From UBA822 sp965249775 (GTDB taxonomy: Bacteria; Gemmatimonadota; Gemmatimonadetes; Longimicrobiales; Gaopeijiaceae), in assembly GCA_965249775.1 (NCBI GenBank), contig OZ252253.1:1178001-1242000 (forward strand): a stretch of DNA of 64,000 nt, written 5' to 3'. This document shows positions 45,506 through 54,390 of this stretch, in pieces. Position 1 is the stretch's first letter. Every line of letters begins with the position of its first letter. The notes below the pieces were generated by a model that had not been told where the DNA came from, did not search any database, and worked only from the letters and a program-made list of their open reading frames with translations. The position numbers were made by a program, and so were the translations under genes.

Positions 45506-46909
45506 TCAGGACGACGTCGCCCCGGCGCGCATAGACGCTTCCGCCGTCGAGCCGCGCGCGCCCCCGTTCTGATCACCCCTCTGGATCCCAACGGCGTCCA
45601 TCCAGGCCCTGAAGTCCGTCCCGGCACGCTCGGCCAGCAGCTCCCTCTTGCGAGCCTTGTTCTTTACCCGCTGATCGAGCGGGTCGACGAGCCCCCAGTT
45701 CGAGTTCATGGGCTGGAAGCGGTCGGCCGCGCTCTCTCTCAGGTATCGGAACAGGCCGCCGAGCATCGTCGTGGGCGGAGGCACGACCGGCGCCTCTCCC
45801 CGCAGCACCCGCCCCAGGTTGATGCCCGCCAGGATGCCGCTGGCTGCCGACTCGGTGTAGCCTTCCACACCCGTGAGCTGGCCGGCGAAAATCAGGTCGG
45901 GCCGTTCCTCGAGGGATCCGTGAGGCGTCAGGCAGGCGGGGAAGTTCAGGTAGGCATTACGATGTATGGAGCCCCACCGAAGGAACTCACAGCGCTCGAG
46001 ACCGGGAATCAACTGGAAGACCCTCTTCTGTTCTCCGGTACGCAGCCGTGTCTGAAAGCCAACGAGATTCCACATTTGCCCGGCACGATCCTCCCGCCTG
46101 AGCTGCACGACTGCATGGGGCCGCTCGCCGCTCCGTGGGTCGGCGAGCCCAATCGGCTTCATCGGGCCGAACCGCGGCGTATCCACCCCGCGTGACGCCA
46201 TGACCTCGATGGGAAGGCAGCCCTCGAAATACGGTACCTTGTCCCAGTCGGGCGCCTCGTACACATCCCCTTCGAGGAGCGCCTCGATGAACGCATGGTA
46301 CTCCGCCTGGTTCATCGGGCAGTTGAGGTAGTCACTGTCCTCTTCGAAGCGGCCTGCCTCGAAGACCACGGTCTCATCCAGGGATTCCCGATGCACGATG
46401 GGCGCAATTGCGTCGTAGAAGGCGAGCCCTTCGTTGCCCAGAGCGCGCTGGATGGCAGAGCTCAGGGCGTCGGACGTCAGCGGTCCGGTGGCAACGATTG
46501 CCGGTCCGTCGGGTAGCGTGTCGCTCTCTTCCCGTACGACCTCGATACCGGCGTGGGAAACGACGGCACGGGTCATCGCCTCGGAAAAGAGCTGCCGGTC
46601 GACCGCCAATGCCGAGCCGGCGGGCACCGAAGTCTCATCGGCACAGTCGAGAAGAACGGAGCCCAAGGCCCTCATTTCGCTCTTGAGTTGGCCGTGCGCA
46701 TTCGTGGTATGGACGCTCTTGAACGAGTTGGTGCAGACCAACTCACCCAGATTCTCACTCTGGTGTGCCTCGGTACCACGCACGGGGCGCATCTCATTCA
46801 GTATGACGCCGTGCCCGGCTTTCGCGAGTTGGAGCGCGGCCTCGCACCCGGCAAGGCCACCCCCGACGACGACGCATACCGCGGCTTTGCCGCGGGCGGT
46901 ATCGCTCAT
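45506..46909 (-). CDS. trmFO: tRNA (uracil-54-C5)-methyltransferase, folate/FAD-dependent
   Basis: A 467-residue flavoprotein. The FAD-binding N-terminus reads VCVVVGGGLAGCEAALQLAK. Cys59 in GELVCTNSFKS and the second Cys in YFEGCLPIEVM are the catalytic pair of the family, and the C-terminal GQLTGVEGYTESAASGILAG is the conserved FAD-closing motif. It makes ribothymidine at U54 in the T-loop of tRNAs using methylenetetrahydrofolate. Placed between topA (27 bases) and xerC (five bases), the order known from Firmicutes. Confidence 0.96.
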   Translation of the reverse strand: MSDTARGKAAVCVVVGGGLAGCEAALQLAKAGHGVILNEMRPVRGTEAHQSENLGELVCTNSFKSVHTTNAHGQLKSEMRALGSVLLDCADETSVPAGSALAVDRQLFSEAMTRAVVSHAGIEVVREESDTLPDGPAIVATGPLTSDALSSAIQRALGNEGLAFYDAIAPIVHRESLDETVVFEAGRFEEDSDYLNCPMNQAEYHAFIEALLEGDVYEAPDWDKVPYFEGCLPIEVMASRGVDTPRFGPMKPIGLADPRSGERPHAVVQLRREDRAGQMWNLVGFQTRLRTGEQKRVFQLIPGLERCEFLRWGSIHRNAYLNFPACLTPHGSLEERPDLIFAGQLTGVEGYTESAASGILAGINLGRVLRGEAPVVPPPTTMLGGLFRYLRESAADRFQPMNSNWGLVDPLDQRVKNKARKRELLAERAGTDFRAWMDAVGIQRGDQNGGARGSTAEASMRAGATSS

Positions 46910-46936
46910 CGGCTCATTCGTTCCGTGCCTTTTCTT

Positions 46937-49399
46937 CTATTTCTTTGCCTTACTCTTACGCCGTGATTTTTTCCGCTTGGCCGCATCAACGAGCATCGGC
47001 ACGGCCTCTTCCATGGTGAGGTCGTTTGGCTCCATGTCCTTGGGTAGGCTCGCGTTCGCCGTCCCGTCGGTCACGTAGGGCCCATATCGTCCGGAAAGGA
47101 CTTGCACGTCGACTCCCGTCTTCGGGTGGGCCCCGAGCTCCTTCAGGACCGTCCGACCGCCCTGCTTCTGGTTGAGAAGCGCGACGGCCTCATCGATGGA
47201 AACCGTAAACATCAGGTCTTCACTCGCCAGGCTCGCGAACTTCTTGCCCCGCCGCACAAAGGGCCCGTATCGGCCCAATCCGGCCACGACTTCCTCATCG
47301 GTATCCGGATCCGTACCCACGGTTCGCGGCAGCGAGAGCAGGCGCAGGGCATGGCCGAGGTCCACGGTCTCCGGTTCGGTACCCTTGGGCAAGCTGGCCC
47401 TCTTGGGCTTGGTGCCATCCTCCGCCTCCCCGAGCTGTACGTAGGGTCCGTACGGTCCGACCCTCGCGTACACCGTCAGGCCCGTCACCTCGTCGACCCC
47501 GACTACATGGTCCTCGGATGCGCCGTCGATTGTCCGCGTCCCCTTACAATCCGGATAGGCCGAGCAGCCCAGGAATCGGCCGAAGCGATTCCAACGCACC
47601 TGCATCGGCTCGCCGCAAAGGTCACAGGTCTCCCCTTCGGCGGCCAGGATCTCCTTGATGATTTCCTCGGACCTGGCCTCGCCCTGCTCGAGTCGGCTCT
47701 GGAAGGGCGGGTAGAACTCACCGAGGAGGGAGCGCCACTGGATTTCGCCCTCCTCCACCCGATCGAGCTCACTCTCCATCCGGCTCGTGAACTCCACGTC
47801 GAAGATGTCGGGGAAGACGCGGACCAGCAGCTTCGATACGGTGTCGCCGAGCGGTGTCGGCTGGAACCGCCGCTCCTCGTAATCCACGTAGCCGCGGTCC
47901 TGAATCGTCGAGATGATCTGGGCGTACGTGGTCGGCCGGCCGATTCCCTGGGCCTCGAGCTCCTTCACCAGTGAGGCCTCACTGAAGCGCGGCGGCGGCT
48001 GCGTGAAGTGCTGGGCCGGGTCGATGCTCCTCACGAGCGCTGAGTCACCGACATTCATATCGGGAAGGGGATCGAGGGCGTCGAGCGGACGGTGATCACC
48101 CGCTTCGGTAGCTTCGACGTAAAGTCGGGTGAAGCCCTGGAACTTCAGGACGGACCCCGTGGAGCGGAAACGATACGTGCTCGCGGGACTCGTGGTACCG
48201 GTCAGATCAAATTCGAACGTGGTCGTGTCATATAAGGCCGGCGCCATCTGGCCGGCAACGAAGCGGAGCCAAATGAGCTCGTAGAGCCGCGCCGTGTCGT
48301 CCTCGAGGAACGGACGCACTTCATCGGGATGGAGCGCCGGATCGGTCGGCCGAATCGCCTCGTGGGCATCCTGTGCCGCCTTCTGTAGCTTGACCCCCCA
48401 GAGCCGGGGCGACGGCGAGAGGTAGTCCTCCCCGAACTCTCCCTTGATCCATTTTCGGGCCGCCTCTACGGCACCGGGAGCAACCCGAGTGGAGTCGGTT
48501 CGCATATAGGTGATGAGCCCTACGGCGCCACGCCCGCCGACTTCGATCCCCTCATACAACCTTTGTGCCGTCGACATCGTGCGCCGGGCCGAGAAGCGCA
48601 GCCGTTTGGATGCAGCCTGCTGAAGCGTCGAGGTCGTGAAGGGCGGCACTGGATTCTTTCGACGTTCGCGGCGCTTCACCTCGCCCGCTACGAAGTCGAC
48701 GTTCTCAACGGCCGCCACAACGGCCCGGGCCTGCTCCTCGTTGCCGAGCGCGAAAGCTTTGCCGTCGATCTTGTGAAGCCGCGCCTCGAACGGGTGCTCG
48801 TCCTTTTCCAGCCGGGCCGTAATCGACCAGTACTCGACCGACTCGAAGGCCTGGATCTCGTCCTCTCGCTCACAGATCAGCCTGAGCGCCACCGTCTGGA
48901 CCCGGCCGGCAGAGAGTCCGGGCCTGATCGGCTTCCACAGGAACGGACTCACCTGATATCCCACCAACCGGTCCAGAATCCTACGCGCCTGTTGCGCTTC
49001 GACCTTGTTCAGATCCAAGGCTCCCGGGGATTGGAGCGCACTTTCCACGGCGCCCTTGGTGATTTCGCGAAAGATTACCCGCTCGAAGCGACTGCGGTCG
49101 TCCTCGAAGCCGAGGTGGTGAGCGACGTGATAGGCGATCGCCTCGCCCTCCCGGTCCGGGTCGGTAGCGAGGATGACACTCTCGGCCTTCTTCGACCTGC
49201 TCTTGAGCTCTTTGAGGATCTTGCCCTTCCCGCGAATCGTCTCGTACTTGGGCTCGAAGCCATTCTCGACGTCGACCCCCAGTTCCTTCTTGGGCAGATC
49301 CCGAACGTGCCCGACTGAAGCGGCGACGTCGTATTCCGCGCCCAGATATCGACCGATTGTCCTGGCTTTGGCAGGGGATTCGACGATGACCAGCTTCAT
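46937..49399 (-). CDS. topA: DNA topoisomerase I
   Basis: An 820-residue type IA topoisomerase. The TOPRIM domain begins KLVIVESPAKARTIGRYLG, and the catalytic Tyr sits in GLITYMRTDSTRV. Signature TPPRF-like QPPPRFSEASLVKELE and GIGRPTTYAQIISTI follow. One C4 zinc finger (CDLCGEP...CSAYPDC) is followed by at least three TopA C-terminal repeats with GPYGPYVQLGE / GRYGPFVRRGKKFASL / GRYGPYVTDG, then a Lys-rich tail. Relaxes negative supercoils in the cytoplasm. Its start overlaps the aroK stop by four bases. Confidence 0.97.
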   Translation of the reverse strand: MKLVIVESPAKARTIGRYLGAEYDVAASVGHVRDLPKKELGVDVENGFEPKYETIRGKGKILKELKSRSKKAESVILATDPDREGEAIAYHVAHHLGFEDDRSRFERVIFREITKGAVESALQSPGALDLNKVEAQQARRILDRLVGYQVSPFLWKPIRPGLSAGRVQTVALRLICEREDEIQAFESVEYWSITARLEKDEHPFEARLHKIDGKAFALGNEEQARAVVAAVENVDFVAGEVKRRERRKNPVPPFTTSTLQQAASKRLRFSARRTMSTAQRLYEGIEVGGRGAVGLITYMRTDSTRVAPGAVEAARKWIKGEFGEDYLSPSPRLWGVKLQKAAQDAHEAIRPTDPALHPDEVRPFLEDDTARLYELIWLRFVAGQMAPALYDTTTFEFDLTGTTSPASTYRFRSTGSVLKFQGFTRLYVEATEAGDHRPLDALDPLPDMNVGDSALVRSIDPAQHFTQPPPRFSEASLVKELEAQGIGRPTTYAQIISTIQDRGYVDYEERRFQPTPLGDTVSKLLVRVFPDIFDVEFTSRMESELDRVEEGEIQWRSLLGEFYPPFQSRLEQGEARSEEIIKEILAAEGETCDLCGEPMQVRWNRFGRFLGCSAYPDCKGTRTIDGASEDHVVGVDEVTGLTVYARVGPYGPYVQLGEAEDGTKPKRASLPKGTEPETVDLGHALRLLSLPRTVGTDPDTDEEVVAGLGRYGPFVRRGKKFASLASEDLMFTVSIDEAVALLNQKQGGRTVLKELGAHPKTGVDVQVLSGRYGPYVTDGTANASLPKDMEPNDLTMEEAVPMLVDAAKRKKSRRKSKAKK

Positions 49400-49911
49400 G
49401 TTGTCCTCTTCATCAGTTTCACGATCTCATCTGCCAACTCGCGTGGACCGTACTGCTCCGAGTCCACGGCGTATCGAGCGCGACGATATAAGGCTTCGCG
49501 GGAAAGTAACAGTGCCGCGGCCCGCTCCGTCATGTTTTCTCCATCGAGGAGAGGGCGCGTGACCCCCTGCTCCGATGCCCGGTGAACGGCAACGGACGGC
49601 GACACCTTGAGCCAAACGCTCATCGTATCTTCGGTTACCATCTTCCACGCATCAGGCTGGGCCGGCCAGCCACCTCCCGAAGCCAGTACCGTATCGCTCC
49701 GGGCCAACAGCTCTTCGGCTACGTGGGATTCGAGGCGGCGAAACTCCGCTTCCCCGTCCTCCGCAAAAATCTGAGAGACGCTCTTGCCTGCACGCGCAGC
49801 GATCACGGTGTCGAAGTCCTCGAAGCCCCATCCCAATCGTGACGCCAACTCCTTCCCGGCGCTGGATTTTCCGCTGGCCATGAAACCGACGAGCAAGACC
49901 CTTTGCGGCAT
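49396..49911 (-). CDS. aroK: Shikimate kinase
   Basis: A 171-residue P-loop kinase from the ATG at 49911, directly after the aroC stop; an ATG at 49926 would overlap aroC by 14 bases and add five residues. Walker A is GFMASGKSSAG, and shikimate-binding residues are in WGFEDFDTVI and EFRRLESHV; LASGGGWP is the conserved Gly-rich motif. It phosphorylates shikimate in the aromatic amino-acid pathway. Next to aroC, which catalyses a later step of the same pathway. Confidence 0.93.
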   Translation of the reverse strand: MPQRVLLVGFMASGKSSAGKELASRLGWGFEDFDTVIAARAGKSVSQIFAEDGEAEFRRLESHVAEELLARSDTVLASGGGWPAQPDAWKMVTEDTMSVWLKVSPSVAVHRASEQGVTRPLLDGENMTERAAALLLSREALYRRARYAVDSEQYGPRELADEIVKLMKRTT

Positions 49912-49912
49912 A

Positions 49913-51124
49913 TCACCGTTTGCCATATCCGCGCTCGCCGAGGTACGCGACGTACGACTCGAAGTTCCGTCGGACCTCGCTCATGGCGTCCCCACCAAAC
50001 TTCTCGAGAAACGCGTCCGCCACGACGAGGGTCACCATGGCCTCGCCCACCACGGCCGCAGCGGGCACCGCGCATACGTCACTGCGCTCTACGGCCGCAT
50101 CTGCGGCCGATCCATCACGCATATCGACGCTGGGCAGGCGTTGTTTCATCAGTGTCGAGATCGGCTTCATGGCCGCACGCACGACCAGCGGCTCACCGGT
50201 GGTCACGCCCCCCTCGAGCCCGCCCGCCCGGTTCGATGACCGCCCGATTTGACCCGCTCTGTCGGCCGACTCGTCTGATACGATCGGGTCGTGCACCCCG
50301 GATCCGGGCCGACGCGCGCCCTCGAAGCCCATGCCGATCTCCACGCCCTTGATCGCCTGGATCGACATCATGGCTCCCGCCAGGCGGCCGTCCAGTTTGG
50401 TGTCGTACGAGACGTAGCTCCCGAGACCGGCCGGGAGGCCCCGCACGACCACTTCGAAGATCCCGCCCAGCGTATCGCCGTCCTCCTTGGCCTGGTCGAT
50501 CGCCGCGATCATGCGCTGCGCTGCCTCGTCGTCCAACGTTCGGACCGGCGACTCGTCCACAGAGCCGTTCAGATCCTCCGGGAACTCATCGGGCACCTCC
50601 GCCTCTACGGCCCCAATCGACGTGACGTGGCTCCCGATCGTAATCCCGAAGTCGGAAAGCAGTTTCTTGCACACCGCCCCACACGCGACGCGGGCGGCAG
50701 TCTCACGGGCGCTCGCCCGCTCGAGGACGTCCCGGGTATCGCGCCGGTCGTACTTCAACAGCCCCACGAGGTCTGCATGGCCAGGCCGGGGGAGGTAGAG
50801 CGACCGCAATGCCTTGGGGTTGCCGTCCGGATCGGGAGGCAACGGAGACATGGCCTCTTGCCAGTTCTCGAAGTCCTTGTTCCAGATGACCAGCGCCACG
50901 GGAGATCCGAGCGTCTCCCCCAGGCGGACCCCCGAGATCACCTCGGCGCGGTCGGACTCGATCTTCATGCGCCGGCCACGGCCGTATCCACCCTGGCGGC
51001 GTTTGAGATCGGGATCCACATCGCGATCCATCTCGAGGGAGAGGCCGGCCGGGAGGCCTTCCAGTATCGCCACGAGACCTCGCCCGTGGGACTCCCCCGC
51101 AGTTCGGAACGACAGTCGCTTCAT
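49913..51124 (-). CDS. aroC: Chorismate synthase
   Basis: A 403-residue enzyme from the ATG at 51124, where the family begins (RLSFRTAGESHGRGLVAILEGLPAG). Further signatures: PRPGHADLVGLLKYDRRDTRDVLERASARET (seen in two overlapping halves), GIGMGFEGARRPGSGVHD-like region and NRAGGLEGGVTTGEPLVVRAAMKP. It converts EPSP to chorismate with reduced FMN. First of aroC-aroK-topA-trmFO-xerC. The family's usual C-terminus is a little shorter. Confidence 0.96.
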   Translation of the reverse strand: MKRLSFRTAGESHGRGLVAILEGLPAGLSLEMDRDVDPDLKRRQGGYGRGRRMKIESDRAEVISGVRLGETLGSPVALVIWNKDFENWQEAMSPLPPDPDGNPKALRSLYLPRPGHADLVGLLKYDRRDTRDVLERASARETAARVACGAVCKKLLSDFGITIGSHVTSIGAVEAEVPDEFPEDLNGSVDESPVRTLDDEAAQRMIAAIDQAKEDGDTLGGIFEVVVRGLPAGLGSYVSYDTKLDGRLAGAMMSIQAIKGVEIGMGFEGARRPGSGVHDPIVSDESADRAGQIGRSSNRAGGLEGGVTTGEPLVVRAAMKPISTLMKQRLPSVDMRDGSAADAAVERSDVCAVPAAAVVGEAMVTLVVADAFLEKFGGDAMSEVRRNFESYVAYLGERGYGKR

Positions 51125-51177
51125 CAGACGTTCTCGATCTCCAGCTTGGATCATCGGGAATGGAACGGCCAAACCAT

Positions 51178-51213
51178 AAAAGGGAACCCCGGTGGGCGTC
51201 TACCCACCGGGGT
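51178..51213 (-). terminator. Rho-independent terminator after the interrupted lipoprotein gene
   Basis: A perfect 11-bp stem (ACCCCGGTGGG at 51186-51196, CCCACCGGGGT at 51203-51213) with loop CGTCTA, followed on the minus strand by CCCTTTT. It separates the interrupted gene from aroC. Confidence 0.85.
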
Positions 51214-51282
51214 CCATCCCTCCCCGCAACGAGCCTGGGCCAGCTAGACTCGCTGCACTTCTTTCACAGCTTCAGGCCAGCG

Positions 51283-51757
51283 TCAAGGCACCCTCGACGG
51301 ATGGAGGCTCAGCACGTCGGCCTTGGTGACGTCGACCACTACCACGCCACCAACATCGGTGGTGCCAAAGAGCTTCACGACCACACAGGCGTCCTCCGTA
51401 GGCCCGCCGAGGGCTGGGTGGGGATCGAGGAAGTCGTTGTTGTTATAGACCTCAACAGCACTGCCGATATTAGTCCCGTCCCGATCGAAGACCGCGACCG
51501 ATGCGCAGGTCAAGCCTGCATTATCCGCCGGGAACGGAAGCACGGCACGGAGTGGCCCACTGACCACATCTTTTATGGAAACGCGGCCCGATTGGAAGAA
51601 GTGGAACGTGTCGTACACGTCGATGCTGTTCGCACCCGAACCGATAAAGGCCATATGCACATTGGGCAGATAAGTCCCGGCTGGATTATCCAAGGCCTTG
51701 GCATTGGCGTGTAACGGGTGCATCACGGCACCGCTGCCGCCGGGCACGAGGATGGCA
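51283..51757 (-). pseudogene. 3' part of a large lipoprotein gene interrupted by an IS1595-type element
   Basis: Reads in frame LVPGGSGAVMHPLHANAKAL... to ...VTKADVLSLHPSRVP. Joined to the 5' part (56736 to 54425) after removal of the element and one 9-base target copy, the reading frame continues without a break across LRLQG-FAILVPGG. It contains beta-strand repeats like those of YncE-type propellers (SIDVYDTFHFFQSGR, CASVAVFDRDG). A GTG at 51747 could still start a 154-residue fragment, but there is no ribosome site. See the 5' part for the domain description. Confidence 0.85.
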
Positions 51758-51766
51758 AACCCCTGT
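51758..51766. repeat. Target-site duplication, left copy
   Basis: AACCCCTGT, identical to 54425-54433. One base (C at 51767) separates it from the inverted repeat; the family usually makes 8-bp duplications, so a one-base change after insertion is likely. Confidence 0.65.
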
Positions 51767-51799
51767 CGCGATTATACGCTTTTGGACTTTTAGGGTGCT

Positions 51800-53455
51800 T
51801 CATACGGGTAGCCTGATCTGTTCACCCTTTGCCTTGGTTCCGATCTTCGTGGGCGTCTGAAATCGCCTTTTCTCCTCCACAATTTCTTTGATCGTTAGGA
51901 TCTGGATTCGCGGATAGTCCACACCCAGGTATTCCCACATCCCGGCTTCCGCCGCAGCTTCCCTCATCTTCTTCGACGGCTCCCGCATTGTGATGAAGCC
52001 CCCGAGTGCCGCGTCTGGATCGTCAGCCAGCACACCCCGAAGATCGCGAATATCCGTTGGCCGAACGGTGCCCCCCTTCACAGACAAAACCATGACGCCC
52101 AGCTCGTCATCTAGCTCGAAATAGATCCTGCCATCTATGCCCTTGTCTCCGGTCTTCTTGGTCGGAAAACCATCCACATATTCGGCGGCCCAATGCTCGA
52201 ACTGAAACGGGTCGTCGTCCCATAGGGCCTTGGCGGATTCCACACTATTCGGGATACCGTGCTCTTCGTAGTGCTCGTCCTTGATGAGCCCGTAGCGGTC
52301 CTCCAGTTGGTCCTCTACGAGCCGGACCGCGAGAATAGCAACGTCGCACCCGATCCACTGGCGATTGGCCTCGTGGGCCGCGTAGATCGTGGTACCGCAT
52401 CCACAAAAGGGGTCAAAAACAACATCCCCTTCGTTGCTAGACGCACGGATGACGCGATCTAGCAGTGCCATGGGCTTTTGGGTCGGGAAGCCGAGACGCT
52501 TCTTCGATTGTGAGCCCACAGGCCGAATATCATAGATGATGTCCTGTACGGGATTCCCCTCAGCGACCATTAGGTATCGTATGTGCTGCGGCACAGATCC
52601 ACGCTTTGGCCAGTAGATCATGCCCTGCTCATCTAGCACGTCTAGGCGCTCTTGAACCGTCATGTCGGGGTACCCCTCGGGGTGTTCAAACCAGTCCGGT
52701 AACGCCCGGTCCGGGGGCACCTCCCAATGCCGCCCCTTTACGGTAGGGTCTACGCCCCGCCACGGCTCACCCGAACTCCCGGTGCGGACCCCAGGACCGT
52801 CCAGGGTGACGAGACGATACCGTCCATGGTCGTCCTCGAAGCGATAGAACTTCTCTAAATACTCCGGGTCGTAATCTTCGTAGACCCGGTTCCATGTGTA
52901 TTTGTCAGAGACCGTGTAAAAGAGTAGTGTGTCGTGAATCGGACCCCACTTCTTCGCCCGTCCGTGTGCCCCCGTCCGTCGCCATACGATCTCGTTGCGA
53001 AAGTTTCGATGCCCAAAAATCCCGTCCATCATCACCTTGATATAGTGACTGGCGGCAGGGTCACAGTGGAGGTAGATCGAGCCCGTGGGCTTAAGGATGA
53101 TCTTCATGTGTAGCATCCTCCCGACCATGTAGATCATGTACGCTACAAGGTGGGGCTGCGTATGCCGAAGGGCCTTGATCCATAAGCGCCAAAACTCTAC
53201 GTAGTAGTCCTCCACTCCGTACTCGCGCATGAGCATCGGCATGGTCTTCGCGAGCTTCTCCTTCTCCGCGTCCATGTCCCATGTATCGCAGAAGGCTTCG
53301 GCCTGCTCTGGGACCGGCCTGCCCGTGAGGGTCTTGTAGAGAAGGTTGTAGTTTTGGTCCGACTTGAACGGCGGATCGAGATAGATGAGATCCACGCTAT
53401 ATTTGGCCATGTTGGCCATGATGTGGAGGTTGTCGCCGTAGTAGAGTTTGTTCAT
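51800..53455 (-). CDS. DNA methyltransferase fused to an Mrr-like nuclease domain (IS passenger)
   Basis: A 551-residue protein from the ATG at 53455, overlapping the transposase stop (ATGA). Motif IV DPPF at residues 27-30 (VDLIYLDPPF) precedes motif I FDPFCGCGTT, the beta-class order of N6-adenine/N4-cytosine methyltransferases. TRD-like sequence lies between them. The last ~140 residues look like a PD-(D/E)xK fold of the Mrr type: DKGIDGRIYFELDDELGVM then LSVKGG, with the Gln/Glu before the catalytic Lys replaced by Ser. It could act as a single-chain restriction-modification enzyme. Target site unknown. Longer ORF upstream of 53455 is an antisense artefact over the transposase. Confidence 0.88.
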   Translation of the reverse strand: MNKLYYGDNLHIMANMAKYSVDLIYLDPPFKSDQNYNLLYKTLTGRPVPEQAEAFCDTWDMDAEKEKLAKTMPMLMREYGVEDYYVEFWRLWIKALRHTQPHLVAYMIYMVGRMLHMKIILKPTGSIYLHCDPAASHYIKVMMDGIFGHRNFRNEIVWRRTGAHGRAKKWGPIHDTLLFYTVSDKYTWNRVYEDYDPEYLEKFYRFEDDHGRYRLVTLDGPGVRTGSSGEPWRGVDPTVKGRHWEVPPDRALPDWFEHPEGYPDMTVQERLDVLDEQGMIYWPKRGSVPQHIRYLMVAEGNPVQDIIYDIRPVGSQSKKRLGFPTQKPMALLDRVIRASSNEGDVVFDPFCGCGTTIYAAHEANRQWIGCDVAILAVRLVEDQLEDRYGLIKDEHYEEHGIPNSVESAKALWDDDPFQFEHWAAEYVDGFPTKKTGDKGIDGRIYFELDDELGVMVLSVKGGTVRPTDIRDLRGVLADDPDAALGGFITMREPSKKMREAAAEAGMWEYLGVDYPRIQILTIKEIVEEKRRFQTPTKIGTKAKGEQIRLPV

Positions 53456-54345
53456 TCGCCGAGCATCTTGCCGATGAGATGACGGAATCCGTTTCCTTCC
53501 TTTCGATGGTTGTATTTGTAGCAGGCTTCCGAGATGTAGAGCGGCATGTACTCGGGGCTGTAGTGGTGGTGCTGGCCGTACCACGCACGCTTTACGAGGC
53601 TCCAGAAGCCTTCGATGGTGTTGGTGTGGACCAAGCCGTCGGCGTAGCAAACCTTGTGGTTCACACTGGACCAATTCATACGCTTGCCGACACGGTTGTA
53701 GCCGCCCCACTCGTCCGTCAGGAGGAGTGTGCCAGCCTTGTCTACTACCCGATCAATGAATTTCTCGATGGTGCGGCCTTGGACGTTTAGGGCGGGCTCT
53801 GCGCGAACTCGGCCACCCCGCTCGATGGCACCAAGAACTGGGGTTTTCGTGGTGCCACGGCCATGCTTTCGGAGCCAAGGCCGGTCATCCGCTCGCACGT
53901 TGGGCTTCCGGCGCTTTCCGCCGATGTACGTTTCGTCCGCTTCAACCAAACCGTGCAACAGTCGGCTCTGATCCTGGTCTTCGGCCATCGCCACGCGGAC
54001 GCGGTGCATCATACTCCACACCGTGGGACGACGCATACCGATGTCTCGGGCGATCTGGCAAGCACTGGCAGACTTCTTTGCGTTAAGCATGAGCCCAAGC
54101 ACCAGAAACCAATTTTGAAGCGGAACGTGCGTCCGGTGGAAGATCGTCCCCACGGTCACGGAAAACGCCCTGTGGCAGTCTTGACACTGCCAGCGCTGGT
54201 TCGCACGGTCTCCGCTCGTGTGGCGGCAAACCGCCAAGCTGCCACAATACACGCAAGCGGGCTCCCCACGCCAGCGGACTTCTTCGAGGTAGGCTAGGCA
54301 CTGCTCTTGGGTCTGGAAACTGCGGAAGATAGTCAGGATGTCCAT
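53452..54345 (-). CDS. IS1595-family transposase
   Basis: A 297-residue protein with AAGG ahead of its ATG. An N-terminal zinc ribbon (C31-C34, C54-C57; CVYCG and CQDCH) precedes the ISXO2-like DDE-type domain: Asp137 in VEADETYIGGKRR, Asp211 in LLTDEWGGY, and the third position in HTNTIEGFWSLVKR, where the family uses Asn (Asn242) or a nearby Glu. Complete, so probably able to mobilise the element. Its terminal codon overlaps the passenger gene start. Confidence 0.94.
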   Translation of the reverse strand: MDILTIFRSFQTQEQCLAYLEEVRWRGEPACVYCGSLAVCRHTSGDRANQRWQCQDCHRAFSVTVGTIFHRTHVPLQNWFLVLGLMLNAKKSASACQIARDIGMRRPTVWSMMHRVRVAMAEDQDQSRLLHGLVEADETYIGGKRRKPNVRADDRPWLRKHGRGTTKTPVLGAIERGGRVRAEPALNVQGRTIEKFIDRVVDKAGTLLLTDEWGGYNRVGKRMNWSSVNHKVCYADGLVHTNTIEGFWSLVKRAWYGQHHHYSPEYMPLYISEACYKYNHRKEGNGFRHLIGKMLGE

Positions 54346-54390
54346 TTGGTGACCTTTTCTCTTGGAGACACCCTAAATATGGCTTAATAC

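Noticed and set aside
53456..53710. Longer N-terminus for the methyltransferase
   Set aside because: It would overlap the transposase by over 250 bases and encode Arg/His-rich residues without homology; the ATG at 53455 begins the family sequence.
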